Shown: positions 1-44,021, numbered from the stretch's first letter. The stretch is 64,000 nt of DNA from Ceratotherium simum simum (GCF_000283155.1 NW_004454178.1:27854271-27918270); one strand, 5' to 3'. Program-made: numbers and translations. Notes: a model not told the origin generated them from the letters alone.

Positions 1-96
1 CAAAGCAGCAGTCGTCGTTTTCTGTTCTCCAACATGAGGAGTCTGCCTAGCAACACGGGCCCAGATGAGGGGGATCAGGCAGTGCCGGTCAAAGAC
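1..96 (-). CDS. MTERF4: MTERF4 coding exon 2, first 96 nt (truncated by window)
   Basis: The exon begins at 96, directly after the acceptor ...CTTATAG (97-99 on the plus strand read cta). It stays open to position 1 as 32 whole codons, with RVARQTPHVGEQK matching the human MARQTPHLGEQR block. Confidence 0.92.
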
Positions 97-1451
97 CTAT
101 AAGACACAGGACCAAAAGGGAATCATTTCCTCACCACCCCAATGTAACAGACACCACAGGATTTTTGAACCAGGGTATTGAGTGCCTTGGTCCCACACAA
201 ACGTAACAGTTTTTATAAGCAATCTGCAAAATCTTATCCGAACTTAGCCTACAGAGAAGGAAGTTCACATATAGAGAAAAGAGTGTTGCAAGAACATAGA
301 GGTCAGAGAGTCAAACAAGTCTCCATGAGCTTTTGCTGCTACAATTGAGGGGACAGAGGTAGGCAGGGACAAGGCAGAACTAGTTTAAGGCCACCTGATA
401 AAATCTGCCTACCTGAGGAGACAACATTTTCCTCTACCCTCTAAGGGTGAGTGCCTGGGGGGCCTGCAAATTTAACTGACAATACACAGATTAACATGAG
501 GGGAAAAAACAAAGTTTATTCATATACATATGTCAGCTCACAAAAGAAGTAGCTCCTTAAATCACTAACGTTAGGGGCTAATTTAATAGGGGAGACAGAG
601 GGGTAGAAAAAGCTTCTACAGGAAGAACAAATGGGTTTCTAAAGAAAAAAAGAGAGATAACGTCTGTGATAATGTTTGCCTGTGCAGGTCCGAGCAGTCT
701 TTTTTCTTTAAGGCTACAAAACTCCCCAGGAGAGGGGTCCATGGCAGCCTCATTCCCAGAAGTTTCTGTTTTTAGGGAGGTAAGGGAAGCTCCGAGAAAG
801 CTTCTTTCTCTATCTGCTGAATCTCAAACATCTTTAGTTTAAAATAATCCTCACGCCAACTCTGGGGGTCCGGGTTGGTATCCACACCTGAAACATCTGG
901 ACCTCATACTAGTCTCCAGATTCACGTACCTAAATTTATTCCACAAGAAGAATCCTATTGGATATAATTAGCCTGTCAGCCAACTTGTATAGAGAATTCC
1001 CGTTTACGTCAAAACTCTTCAGCCGTTCAGGCAAGCGCGTAACCAAACAAGCACAGATCACCCAGACACTCACTCGCTTCCCAACCCGTCCCAAAGCCCC
1101 TCCAGCGTTAGGTACCGTCGCACCCCCGTCCGTCAGTCAAACCCACGCGCTCGCTGCTCCCCAGCTTCCCCCGCTCGCCCTGTGGGTGGTCCAGCTGCTC
1201 CGTCCGCCGGATTCACCCCCAGGTCCGGCCCAGCGCGGGGCGCGGGAAGCTGCGCTCACGGCGCACTGATGGAGCAGAGAGCGCCGCGGGTCCAGGGCGG
1301 CCCCAGGCCGGCGTGCCCCGGCCTCACGGGAAGGCTCCGGCTGCGAGGTGCCACGGCCTGCCGTCACACACCCCGACGGCTGCCGCTCGTCCACGTCCCC
1401 GGGGACCCCCGGTACCTGGCGCGACCTCACCTGCCGGACGACCGCCGCCAT
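1..1451 (-). CDS. MTERF4: MTERF4, 5' part of gene (partial, runs off left edge)
   Basis: Mitochondrial transcription termination factor 4 is known to work with the rRNA methyltransferase NSUN4 in assembling the large mitoribosomal subunit in the matrix. Two coding pieces are visible. Exon 1 (1451-1431) gives MAAVVRQ and ends in CAG|GTGAGG. Exon 2 starts at 96 after a TTATAG acceptor and reads VFDRHCLIPLIWARVARQ and onward to the window edge. The joined start closely resembles human MTERF4 (MAAFGRQ then VLDWHRLIPLTWACMARQ). Both junctions are phase 0, and exon 2 supplies exactly 32 codons here. This stretch is the mitochondrial-targeting end and is Arg-rich as expected; the MTERF repeats lie outside the window. 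Its position 3' of PASK and on the same strand matches the human gene order. The identification is secure although only 39 codons are seen. Confidence 0.93.
97..1430 (-). other. MTERF4: MTERF4 intron 1
   Basis: The intron is 1334 nt with GT...AG ends. Its exon-1 side is CpG-rich promoter sequence and it contains an LTR-like relic around 420-590. I see no further coding exon in it. Confidence 0.8.
420..590 (-). mobile_element. LTR-like relic, minus orientation
   Basis: Read on the minus strand, this has an AATAAA signal (511-521 region), a polypyrimidine stretch and an end containing GGGTAGAGGAAAA. That combination is typical of the 3' half of old class I endogenous-retrovirus LTRs. No internal retroviral genes are visible. 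Boundaries and family are uncertain, and it may extend to about 950. Confidence 0.4.
1431..1451 (-). CDS. MTERF4: MTERF4 coding exon 1
   Basis: Seven codons (MAAVVRQ) start at the ATG whose first base is 1451, in a GGGCTATGGCGG context. The exon ends at 1431 and the intron begins GTGAGG at 1430. The ATG is chosen because the spliced product then aligns with the human N-terminus. The 5' UTR extends toward higher coordinates. Confidence 0.9.
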
Positions 1452-1495
1452 AGCCCACAGGCGGTGGTAAAGACCCCGACGCCAGAAGCTGACCC

Positions 1496-1546
1496 CTCCC
1501 CGGTCCGGCACTTCCGCCCTCCCCGGTCCGGCACTTCCGCCCTCCC
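1496..1546 (-). repeat. 23-bp tandem duplication carrying ETS-type sites
   Basis: A 23-bp unit (1501-1523) is repeated exactly at 1524-1546, and part of another copy precedes it. Each unit holds CACTTCCG on the plus strand, which is CGGAAGTG on the gene strand, about 60-85 bp upstream of the MTERF4 ATG. Confidence 0.85.
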
Positions 1547-1720
1547 CCTCGCAAGCGCGAGAGCGCGGGAAGCGCGTTCCGCCGCTGCGCGCGCAGAGCG
1601 TGTCCAGCGTTGGGGCCTCGCGCCGCCCCAGGCCACGGGTTCTCTGCCTCGTGCCGACGTTGCCCGGCTTTCCCACTTTCCAGAGCTCTCGGCTAGCATA
1701 GGCAAGGAAAAGCTCCAACG

Positions 1721-2400
1721 CCATACTTCTGCTTCCCACTATATTAAAATTCCTCTGAAGAGCAGAAGTGAAATGAAGCCGTAACCTTGGTTCAGACCCG
1801 CCGTTTCCTGTGGCGCAACAATGACTTCCCCCGAGAAAGCAGGAGCCCTCCTGAAGCAGGTGCGTGTTGGGGTGGAGACAAGGCCGTCTGAGTGAAAATG
1901 GAGTGGGTCCCAGATCAAGTTATTCCAGACTTCGTGTAAACCCGTCTCCAACGTGAATACTGAGGACACACACACGCAGAGACAGGCATATAGAAGATGA
2001 CAGGAATGGCGGCCCTGCAGACTCAGAGGTCTGGTTTCCTGCTGGGATGGAATCCACTAATGTTTCAGCCTGATTTGTATTCATTCTTAAATTTCAAATC
2101 GAGACCTGTAATAGTTCTAGTATAGAGCCTAGGCATCTTTTAAAAGGGGATAGTGTGAAAAAGAATAAAAAGGTGTGCTTTTTTAGCTGCCTAAATTCTG
2201 CCACTTGTAAGCCCAAAACCTTAATTTATAAGCATTTCTACTTGTTTTATCTACTTGTTTCTGAACTGAGAAAAAGGGCTTGATTCTTGCAAGGTTACAA
2301 TTTACAGAGTACCTGCTCTGTGGGAGGCACTGGGCTGGGTGCTAAAACATATCTTTTTTACAAAAGGTTTATATCAAAGAAAAGGAAGATTGAATCTGTG
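1721..2400. other. Intergenic, upstream flank of MTERF4
   Basis: No gene is recognised. A weak MIR-like stretch (GGGAGGCACTGGGCTGGGTGC near 2320) is the only repeat signal I see. Confidence 0.5.
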
Positions 2401-2402
2401 TG

Positions 2403-2900
2403 GAACCTGTGGGAGATCAAAATTCGCCACCTCAAAATATGTCTCTTTACCTTGATTATTTTCTCTGAAAGAAACTTTGACCTTCCCCCAAACTTACACC
2501 TAAAAGTGATAGACTGGGAGGGTTCTTCCTAAGCCCATTCTTATCAAAATTCTGTTTACCAAACATTTACACTGGTGAAGGTAACTCCCTCTCTGTACCA
2601 GGAAGAAGGGGGGATGACTTCATCTCTAGAAACTCTTAAATCTGCATACTCTTGTTACTGTGCTTTCTGGTCATCGGGCATAGCTGTCTCCCTTCCCACC
2701 CCCAACATCCTCCTTTGTCTGAATATGCTATTTAAGGTGAAAACCTCCGCCATTTGTTGAGAAACCCAGTTTCCCTGGTTTCTCCCATGTATACATGTTA
2801 TAAAGCTTTGTTTGATTTTCTCCTGCTGTTCGGTCTCATGAGTCAATTTACTTCATACCCCAGCCAGAAAGGACCCAGCATGGGTAGAGGATAGTCTTCC
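2403..2900 (+). mobile_element. Solo LTR-like relic of an endogenous retrovirus (class I type)
   Basis: The stretch opens with TGTGGGAGATCAAAATT. It carries a TATAAAG-like box near 2792, followed by the TTTGATTTTCTCCTGCTGTTC block typical of LTR R/U5 regions. It ends with CCAGCCAGAAAGGACCC...GGGTAGAGG. No gag, pol or env sequence is present, so it is at most a solo LTR. The family name and exact ends are not certain. Confidence 0.55.
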
Positions 2901-4113
2901 TCCCCTTCAAACCAAAGAATTGGTTGTTTTTCTTTGTTAATCTAATTTTCTTCTTAAAACACTCAACTGTCAGCACCTCAAAATAAATTATGTTAATGCT
3001 TTTACACTCAAAGCCTAAGAAAATCCTGCCTGCCACCCCCATGCCCTGGAAGGAATCAGGAAACCAACAGGTTATCTAGCTCTAGAAATAACACGGCGGC
3101 TGGAAGGCAGGGATTACTCTAAAAAGCCGACAGCATCTTCACTCCTCTATGAAAACTCTGCTCTCTAGAATCACGCTTGGAACACGGGGAGAAAATTTGT
3201 CAGCCTCAGCCTCAGCATGTTTCCATCTGGGCTCTTTCTGGGAAGAACACTGCAAGTATCAGACCTTCTACTACCATCAGGTCAGATGAGTTTTAATTAT
3301 TTTGTCTTATGAAGAAGTAACAGTTCTTGGAGAGCTAGGACTTTGCATTTTCAGCCCATTGCACACCTGTCTAAAAAAAAACATTATGCAATTTCTTATG
3401 TATTATAAGCATCATAAACACTACAAGTAAAAATGTTTAGGTTTTTTTCACTCTTGAAAACAGACTTCTTAGAACATCAGGAAACTTATTTGAATTATGA
3501 AGAATAAACATCACTAACTTTTTACTCCACGCTTTAAAGCTATACTTCTAAAAACCCTGCCTTTCCTGTCCCTGATGGAGGAGGGTCCCCCATCAGTCTC
3601 TTGTGATGACTGGGAGACTCGGGCTTCACTTTCTAAAGGGCGGGATGGCAATATCCCATATCCCAGTAGATGAGAATAAAATGAACTGTTATCTGAACAT
3701 CCTAAAATATTAAGACAGTTGAGTGCTTCCTAAATGAACACTAGAAACAGCACTGGACCATAGTGGAGGCAGGCTGGCCCCTGAGCATCTTCCAGAGGGC
3801 TCTGGGCAGGAGGAGACTTGGAACATGCAGAAAGTGATGATGTGGAAAAAAAGCAGTGAGGGGAGTCTTGGTTTCTGTTTTTGTTTCCTTCCTGCTGTCT
3901 CAGCAGGGGAAAAAAAATGAAAGGTTTCTCTCTTGCACTTAACCACTCCCTCCCCTCAAACATAGCAAAATAGAGGCTGGATTTCATGTGCTTCAGCTTG
4001 CTGATTCTGTTTGACAGGGGGATGTATTGGAGCCCAGAGGGGAGGAGCCATCTGAGTGTGTGAGAGACGCACTGGGACCTGAGCAAGAGTGGGAAAAGGA
4101 CAGTGACAGTCAG
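2901..4113. other. Intergenic between MTERF4 promoter and PASK 3' end
   Basis: No coding exon, RNA gene or clear transposon is recognised. All reading frames here are short and lack a recognisable product. Confidence 0.5.
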
Positions 4114-4195
4114 GGCTGGACGCCCCCCACACAGTACCCGAGGTGGGGCCCGGGGCTGGACGCCCCCCACACAGTACCAGAAGTGGGGCCTGGGC
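4114..4195. repeat. 40-bp tandem repeat, about two copies
   Basis: A 40-bp unit starting GGCTGGACGCCCCCCACACA at 4114 is repeated at 4154 with few mismatches. It lies 3' of PASK in non-coding sequence. Confidence 0.85.
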
Positions 4196-4736
4196 TGGCT
4201 GCAGGATGTCTGGCGGGTGCTGGGAGGGTGTCATGGGTGGACAGCAAAGTCCCATTGCAGAGCCCACTGCACAGCAGAGCCCAGACAGATGGTGGGCTGG
4301 CCCTGGCGAGCTGTGCACAGGGAGAAAGGAAGTGCCTGAGAACACCACAACCTCCCAGTCTCCTTAGACTAAGCAAGCAACAGAGCCCCAGGCGCCCCCT
4401 GTGGGTGGGACCCCCAAACAGACCGAGGTTGATCCTCTCTCCAGCTGTGGCAAGTGGGGCACACAAATGGAAGTGCCTCCCACACCGGCACTGTGGGATA
4501 ATTCATACCATCCAAGGCAGGGGAACTGTTTACAAAATTGCTTTAATTTGGCATATGTTGACGGAAATAAATTAATGAAAGAGTCTAGTCATTTGGCGAA
4601 CCAGCTCTACCAATTCCACACCCCAGATGAGCATATACCCAGTCAGAGGAAACAGAAATATATGCATGTATACGAAAGTGGAAAGAGAACCAAAAACCTT
4701 TTTTATGCCTTTCAGAAGGTCACAAATTGAAAGCCC

Positions 4737-4742
4737 TTTAAT
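4737..4742 (-). other. PASK: Candidate PASK polyadenylation signal (ATTAAA)
   Basis: On the PASK strand this hexamer lies about 260 nt after the stop codon, giving a 3' UTR of a length plausible for PASK. No AATAAA is seen on this strand between here and about 2000. A second ATTAAA is at 4547-4542. The choice is an inference. Confidence 0.35.
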
Positions 4743-5001
4743 AGGACAAAACTCAAGTGAACACTAGAATGTTTTTTCAAGGTCATGAAAAAAATGAATT
4801 CCAAGTCTATTTTATAAACCTAAAATAATATCATTTCACTGGCTTTTGTTCTAGCATTTATCAAACTTGCATATGAGTTTTTAGAAGGTGAATTCAGCCT
4901 AATTCTTAAGAAGTTACTGTCTCTGAATGGAAGGGGCCTGAAAACAATACAATTTCCTAACTGAGTGCAGAAGAGCAACAGGAAGCTGGTGTTCAGCCTC
5001 A

Positions 5002-38414
<33,413 letters not shown>

Positions 38415-39129
38415 CGAGAGACGGTGGGCCAGTGAACAATGGTCAGTTAGAAAACAAAGTGAACCCGATCAATGCCTGCAATGCAAGAACATAAAGGCAG
38501 CTTCACCACTAATTCTTCGCAAGGCTGAGTTAAGCTCAGCCCCAAAAGACTCACTGCCATCCTGGGTCAGAACCTACAACACAACTTCATACCAAAGTCG
38601 TGCTAAAAGAAGCTCTTTCAGAGAAATGTATAGGAAGATATGGGAAAGAGAGAAGGAAAAACAGGAATAAAACAGAGTAGAAAGGACGGAGGCTGCAGGT
38701 CCACATGAACTGAAAACGCTCCCAGGTCAAGAAAAACATTATCAATGGCATGAGAACCCACCAACGTGTGAGGGTCTGCTTGCCCCCCCGGCCCCAGCTT
38801 TCCCCAAATCCCATGGGTCTGATCGGCTGCACCCAGAATCACCCACAGAGCTTCCAACAAAATAGCAAGACAAGGCCAAGGCTGAGAATCTGGAGATGGG
38901 CTGGCACCAGATGTTTATATTTTTCTTTTTAACTTTTTATTTTTGGATACTTGTGGATTCTCACACAGATACAAGAAGAAAATACACAAAAACCCCACGT
39001 GTCCTCCACCCAATTTCCTCCTGGGTGATATCCTGCACAACTACAGGACAGAACTGCTGCCTGCAGGCACAGCGAGGGGGCCTTGATGAAGTGAGGAGTT
39101 CAAGGGGCCAGGACGATATGCCCACCCAG

Positions 39130-39720
39130 ACAAAGACACTGCTAGAAAAAGAAACTACAGACCAATAACTCTCATGAACATAGATGTAAAAATCCTCAAC
39201 AAAATATTAGCAAATCCATCAAGTAAAATGTAAAAAGAATAATATACTACAACGAAGTAGGGCTTGTCACAGGAATGAAAGGCTGGTTTAAGATTTGAAA
39301 ATCAATCAATGTAATCTACCATATCAACAGGCCAAAGAAGAAAAATCACACAATCATACTAATTGATGCAGAAAAAGCATTTGACAAAATCCAACACCCT
39401 TCATGAGAAAAACTCTCAGCAATTAGGAATTGAGAACTTCCTCCACCTGATAAAGAGCACGTATGAGAAACATACAGCTGGCCACACACCTGACCTGATG
39501 CTGAGACTGAAGACTTCCTTCTGAGGTCAGGAGCAGGGCAAGGAAGTCCATAGAGCCTCTTCTATTCAGCACTGTCCTGGAGGTCCCCACCAGTGCACAA
39601 AGGCAAGAAAAAGAAATAAAGGCATATACCCTGGGAAGGAGAGCATAAAGCTGCCTCGATTCACAGAAGACATGACCATAAACAGAGAAAATCCGAAGGA
39701 TTCATAAGAAGACTTACAAC
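39130..39720 (+). mobile_element. L1 ORF2 reverse-transcriptase region, decayed
   Basis: ACCAATAACTCTCATGAACA, CTACCATATCAACAGGCCAA and TTGATGCAGAAAAAGCATTT are L1 ORF2 landmarks on the plus strand in PASK intron 1. They are interrupted by stops and deletions. Confidence 0.85.
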
Positions 39721-40575
39721 CTGACTTTTTTAAAAGGGGGTGGAGGGTAAAGGTTTTGAACAGACACTTCAACAAAGAAGACCAACAAATCGCAAAGAAG
39801 CACACGAGAAAATGTCCATCATCATTAGTCATCAGGGAAACACAAATTAAACTCACAATGAGCTATCATTACACAACCAGTAGGGTGGCTAAAATTAAAA
39901 AGAATGGAAATGTGAAGTGTTGGTAAGGATGGGGAGCAGCTGGAACTCTCATTACTGGTGGCAAAACACAATGGGACATACACCCACTTTGGAAAGCAGT
40001 TTGCCAATTACCCTGGGACACAGTAATTGCCCTCTGAGGTATCTACCCAAAAGAAAGGAAAGTACAAGTCCACATAGACTTCCCCAAAAATGTTGACAAC
40101 TGCTTTATTCTTAATAGCCCCAAACTGGAAACAGTCCAAATGTCCATCAACAGGAGAACAGGTAAGCAAATTGAAGACATCCACACTAAGGGATCCTGCT
40201 CAGCAATAAAAAGGAATGAACTGGTGATACAGTCAATGGCATGGATGAAGCTCAGAATCGTTATGCTTTGTAATAGCAGCCAGATACAGAAGACCACATC
40301 CTGTAGTCTGATGTGAAGCACTAGAAAAGACAAACCTGACCTACAGGGACAGAAAGCAGAGCAGTGGTTGTCTAGGGCCGGTGGTGGGAAGGGCATGGGG
40401 ATTGACTAAGAAAGAGCACAAAGGAATTTCTTAGGGTGACTTAGGAAGTGTTCTGTGACTCAATTGTGGTTGTGACTGCAGGGTTGTATACATGTCTCAA
40501 ACCTCACTGACCTACGTACTTAACATCGGCACGCTTTACTGCCTGTAAATTATATCTCAAAAAAGTTAATTTTTT
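39721..40575 (+). mobile_element. L1 3' portion
   Basis: Landmarks include GTCATCAGGGAAACACAAAT, AAACTGGAAACAGTCCAAAT and AATAAAAAGGAATGAACTGG. It continues the L1 piece to its left with an internal deletion, and ends at the SINE insertion. Confidence 0.8.
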
Positions 40576-40783
40576 TTTAAAGATTTTATTTATTTAATTA
40601 TTTCCCCCCCAAAGCCCCAGTAGATAGTTGTATGTCATAGCTGCACATCCTTCTAGTTGCTGTATGTGGGACTCGGCCTCAGCATGGCCGGAGAAGCGGT
40701 GCGTCGATGCGCGCCTGGGATCCAAACCCGGGCCGCCAGCAGCGGAGCGCGCGCACTTAACCGCTAAGCCACGGGGCCGGCCC
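40576..40783 (-). mobile_element. ERE-type SINE (first of a head-to-head pair)
   Basis: Minus-strand copy with duplication AAAGTTAATTTTT on both sides (ending about 40575; 40787-40799). It inserted in the L1 tail. Confidence 0.93.
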
Positions 40784-40859
40784 AATAAAGTTAATTTTTA
40801 ATGTCAATGGACAGGTAAAACATGCAGGTAGTCACAGCTGAAAAGAAGATTAGTGAATT

Positions 40860-41076
40860 AGGGCCGGTCCCGTGGCTTAGCGGTTAAGTGCGCGCGCTCC
40901 GCTGCTGGCGGCCCGGGTTTGGATCCCAGGCGCGCATCGACGCACCGCTTCTCCGGCCATGCTGAGGCCGAGTCCCACATACAGCAACTAGAAGGATGTG
41001 CAGCTATGACATACAACTATCTACTGGGGCTTTGGGGGGGAAAAGTAAATAAATAAAATTATTAAAAAAAAAAAAA
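40860..41076 (+). mobile_element. ERE-type SINE (second of a head-to-head pair)
   Basis: Plus-strand copy flanked by a 14-bp duplication AAGATTAGTGAATT (40846-40859 and 41077-41090). Confidence 0.95.
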
Positions 41077-41279
41077 AAGATTAGTGAATTGGAAGGTATA
41101 TTTGAATGAATAATCCAGAATGCAACAGAGAAACACGAACATAAAAATATGAGAGAAGTTAAGACATAAAGACTGAGACAATCTAACATCTAATTGCAGA
41201 AAGAATAGAGAGGAAGAAACATTTGAAGAGATAAGAGTGAACGACCTTCAGTAACAAAGAAATAAATCCACAGATCCAG

Positions 41280-41640
41280 GCCCCCTGTAGGGGCACTCAG
41301 CCTACCAGATGTGAAAACTCTGCATGAAACCATAGTTACTGTGGTGGTGTGTCTGGGCAGGAATAACCGAATTGATCAAAGGAACAAATGGGAGCCCAGC
41401 CAAAGACCTGTGCATGTATGAACACTTGATATATGACTGAGGGAGTATTCCTTATCACTGGAGAAATATGGGCTAATCATATGCACATGACGGTGCTGGG
41501 ACAACTCATCGTCCAGATGGGAAACAATGAAAACAGAGCTATCAACACACCATCTGTGAAAGTCAAAACACTCAACTTTTAGAAGAAAATTAGAAAGACT
41601 TTCTGTAAGACTGAGTAGGGAAAGTTTTTTAAACAAGCAA
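41280..41640 (+). mobile_element. L1 ORF2 3' fragment, decayed
   Basis: CATAGTTACTGTGGTGGTGT and GACGGTGCTGGGACAACTCA, then AAGTCAAAACACTCAACTTT, are decayed L1 ORF2 landmarks. Confidence 0.65.
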
Positions 41641-42720
41641 AGGAGCTTCTGGGAAGGTACTCCTTGCTCTTAGGGGTGAGATCTGGAAGCAACCATCTTT
41701 CTCCCACTAGAACACAAGCTAGGAAACACATAGCTCCACTCGCTCCCACTGCTGCTGTGCAACCAGAAGCAGAACCAGCCAGGATGAAGCCAACAAAGTG
41801 GACAGCAGAGCAGAAAATGGCAAGGATGTCATTTTGAGCCACTGGATGAAACCTGCCTTCCTCTGGATTTCAGGTTTGGGGGCTCTTTACTCACCCTCAG
41901 AGCTATTCTGAGACTGCATCTGTTTCTTGCATCAAAGCATCCTAAAGAATACCCAGGATGATGTGATGGAGGCTGTAAGCAAAGGGCCCCTCCCAGATCC
42001 CAAAGGTCACCCAAGGCTTCCTGGAGGAGGCACCAGTAGAGCTGAGCCAGGCAAAGCGGAGTGAAGAAGCCTTCCAGGCAGAGGCATTTTAGGGCAAAGA
42101 CTCCCACAGTGCCCTTGGGGAGGAGTCAGTACACAGGAGAGCAGACGGAGATGGGCCTGGAGAGTCCGAGTGGAACTCCCAGGGCCTTGTATGCCTGCCC
42201 AAGCAGTCTGGGTTTTATCCCAAAGATTGACTTTAAAGTGGTCTATGCTTGGGAGTAACGTGACCAGATATGCTCTTTGCAAGACCACTCTAGGGGCAAG
42301 GGGGGGGGCGGGGGGGGGGGAAGGTTACAATAATCCAGGCAAGAAATTATGAGGCCTTAAATTAAAGCAAAGGCAGAAAGATGGAGAGGACAACCCAGAA
42401 GAGAAAATTCGACATCGTATTAACATAGATGTACTGGGTGATGAGATGTGGAAGGTAAGGCGGGGAGAGGCGTTAAGATCGCATCCCACGTTTTTAGCTC
42501 AGGCCATTCTCTGGGAAAAGGAAAACTGGTAAAAAGAAGATTAAGGATAAAGCCCAGGTATGCATGGGACATCCAAGCGGGGATGTCGAGAAGCAGTGGA
42601 AGTGCACACTGCAGCTCATGCATTCACCTACTGTCTACTGACAAGCTCTTGGATGCCAGGCACGTCCTGGAGCTCACCTCCTAGGAGGACGGGCACTACT
42701 AAGTAAACAAAACGCACAGT
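41641..42720 (-). other. PASK: PASK intron 1, promoter-proximal part
   Basis: The stretch has vague LTR- and L2-like pieces (41690-41860 and 42090-42300) that I cannot assign firmly, plus a long G run at 42300-42321. No exon is seen. Confidence 0.4.
42300..42321 (+). repeat. Poly-G run with single interruption
   Basis: Two G tracts of about ten separated by one C give strong G-quadruplex potential on the plus strand. Confidence 0.85.
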
Positions 42721-42956
42721 CAACTCTAGGCGAGAGGACCCAGTGCGGGTGGGTTAGGCCGAGGCGGGGCGTCGGGGCAGGAGGCGCGGCCCTGTCCTGG
42801 GGCCCCCAGGGTGCGGCGCGGGCCAACACCCCGCAGGAGTGGACGCGGGCAGCGCGGGGCCACAGCGCTCGGGTTGGGCTCGCCCGAGGGCCGCGCCAGG
42901 TCGAGGCGGAGGGACCCCGCGGAGCCCGGGCCGCCTTTCCGGGGCAGACATCTCAC

Positions 42957-43100
42957 CTGGAGAGGCGACAGTCAGCCGGCCACGCTCGCTTCTCCCCGCC
43001 GGGCGGGAGCCGATCCACGCCTCTACCCCACCGACCAATCGCAGAGCGACTCGCGCCGATTGACAGGCTCCAAGAGCCAACCACTGGTGCCTGTGGGCGG
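42957..43100 (-). other. PASK: PASK exon 1 (non-coding, 5' end approximate)
   Basis: A good donor on the minus strand (CTCTCCAG|GTGAGATG, intron starts 42956) lies in the CpG island 4.5 kb upstream of the coding start. That is where the human gene has a non-coding first exon. The start of transcription is not defined by sequence and is placed near the CCAAT box at 43035 by inference. Confidence 0.6.
43035..43039. promoter_or_regulatory. CCAAT box near PASK start
   Basis: GACCAATCG lies within the putative PASK core promoter; a GC box (GGGCGGGAC) lies near 43095. Confidence 0.5.
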
Positions 43101-43846
43101 GACTCAGCGAGCCCGAGCGGAGAAGCCCGCGCTAACGGTTGCTAGGGACGCACCGGACTCCCCCTACGGTGCCTCGGAGGAGCCAAAAGAGACGGCGCCT
43201 CAGCCATCCCCGTCCGGCGGACCCGGTTTCCTCCAGACTCGGGATCGAGAAGGGTGAGCAACGCGGAGCTCGCCTTTCGGCGGCCTCGCCCTGGAGGCGG
43301 GGGGCGCGGGGCGGCTCCCTCACGGGCCACGCTCGCCCGCAAAGCCGAGGGCCGACGGAGGCTGCGGCGCCCGCAGTGGGCTCGGTCGGCGTCCCGAGTC
43401 CCGACCGGCTCTCTCGGCACCTGCAAGCTGGAGCTGGCCCTCTGCCTCTTACCCCCAGTTCCCCACCCCCCCAGCCTCGGCTCCCGCCCCGGCACGAGCG
43501 CGGGCGCCCTGCGCTGAGCGTTAACGGAGGCAGCCCCTGCGCTCGGACTGGATCCGCGCGGCGATGCCCCGACGAGGCCGGCCCATTGTACAGACGCCGC
43601 CGGGAGACCCGCATTTGGCAGCTCCACCCAGAGACCACCCGGCCGTGCCCCTCTAGAGTCCAGAACATCTCCCACATTCCTCTCCTCTCGCCTGCAGGTT
43701 CGGCTCCATGCGTGCGGCCCCGCCTGCCCCGCCTTCCTCCCCGCTCCTCGCCTCCAGATGCCTCCGGGCGCTCTCAAATTACCTGCCCCGGGGGAGGTGA
43801 GGCCGGCGGCCCGCGGGGCTGAGGGCGGGCGCGGCCTCACGCACGG

Positions 43847-43865
43847 ACTACAACTCCCAGGAGGC
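43847..43865 (+). promoter_or_regulatory. ZNF143/THAP11-type site
   Basis: ACTACAACTCCCAGGAGGC closely matches the long ACTACAAYTCCCAGNRKGC consensus found in many bidirectional mammalian promoters. It lies about 150 bp upstream of the PPP1R7 ATG. Confidence 0.75.
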
Positions 43866-43874
43866 GCTGGGGCC

Positions 43875-43884
43875 GCGCAGGCGC
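43875..43884. promoter_or_regulatory. NRF1-type site
   Basis: GCGCAGGCGC is a near-palindromic NRF1-like motif just downstream of the ZNF143-type site. Confidence 0.55.
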
Positions 43885-43935
43885 GTCGGGGGGAGGGGTC
43901 AGTCCCCCCCCCGCCCCCCACTGTGCTGGGATTCC

Positions 43936-43973
43936 ATTGGCTGGGTCAGCTGGGAGCTGGGAGCTCTGATTGG
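43936..43973. promoter_or_regulatory. Two inverted CCAAT boxes upstream of PPP1R7
   Basis: ATTGGCTG occurs at 43936 and 43969, 33 bp apart, a spacing common for paired NF-Y sites. Confidence 0.6.
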
Positions 43974-43996
43974 CTGAGGGTCCTGAGGCGACAAGA

Positions 43997-44004
43997 TTCC
44001 GGAA
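43997..44004. promoter_or_regulatory. ETS-type palindrome at PPP1R7 start
   Basis: TTCCGGAA lies 18 bp upstream of the PPP1R7 ATG, probably at or near the transcription start. Confidence 0.5.
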
Positions 44005-44021
44005 AGGGAAGAGCAGCCAAC

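Larger units (their letters stand above)
1080..1720. promoter_or_regulatory. CpG-rich promoter of MTERF4
   Basis: GC content and CpG density rise sharply between about 1080 and 1720 around MTERF4 exon 1. Minus-strand GGAAGTG cores (ETS-family type) occur twice just upstream of the ATG. There is no TATA box, as expected for a housekeeping nuclear gene for a mitochondrial protein. The transcription start is probably between about 1480 and 1600 by inference. Confidence 0.75.

Noticed and set aside
1137..1784. Long overlapping open frames on both strands around 1137-1784
   Set aside because: They are CpG-island frames over the MTERF4 promoter and exon 1. Only seven of those codons (1451-1431) are supported as coding.
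43139..43822. 227-codon plus-strand open frame between PASK and PPP1R7
   Set aside because: It lies in a CpG island, where stop codons are rare in all frames (both strands are open here). There is no recognisable domain or splice support.
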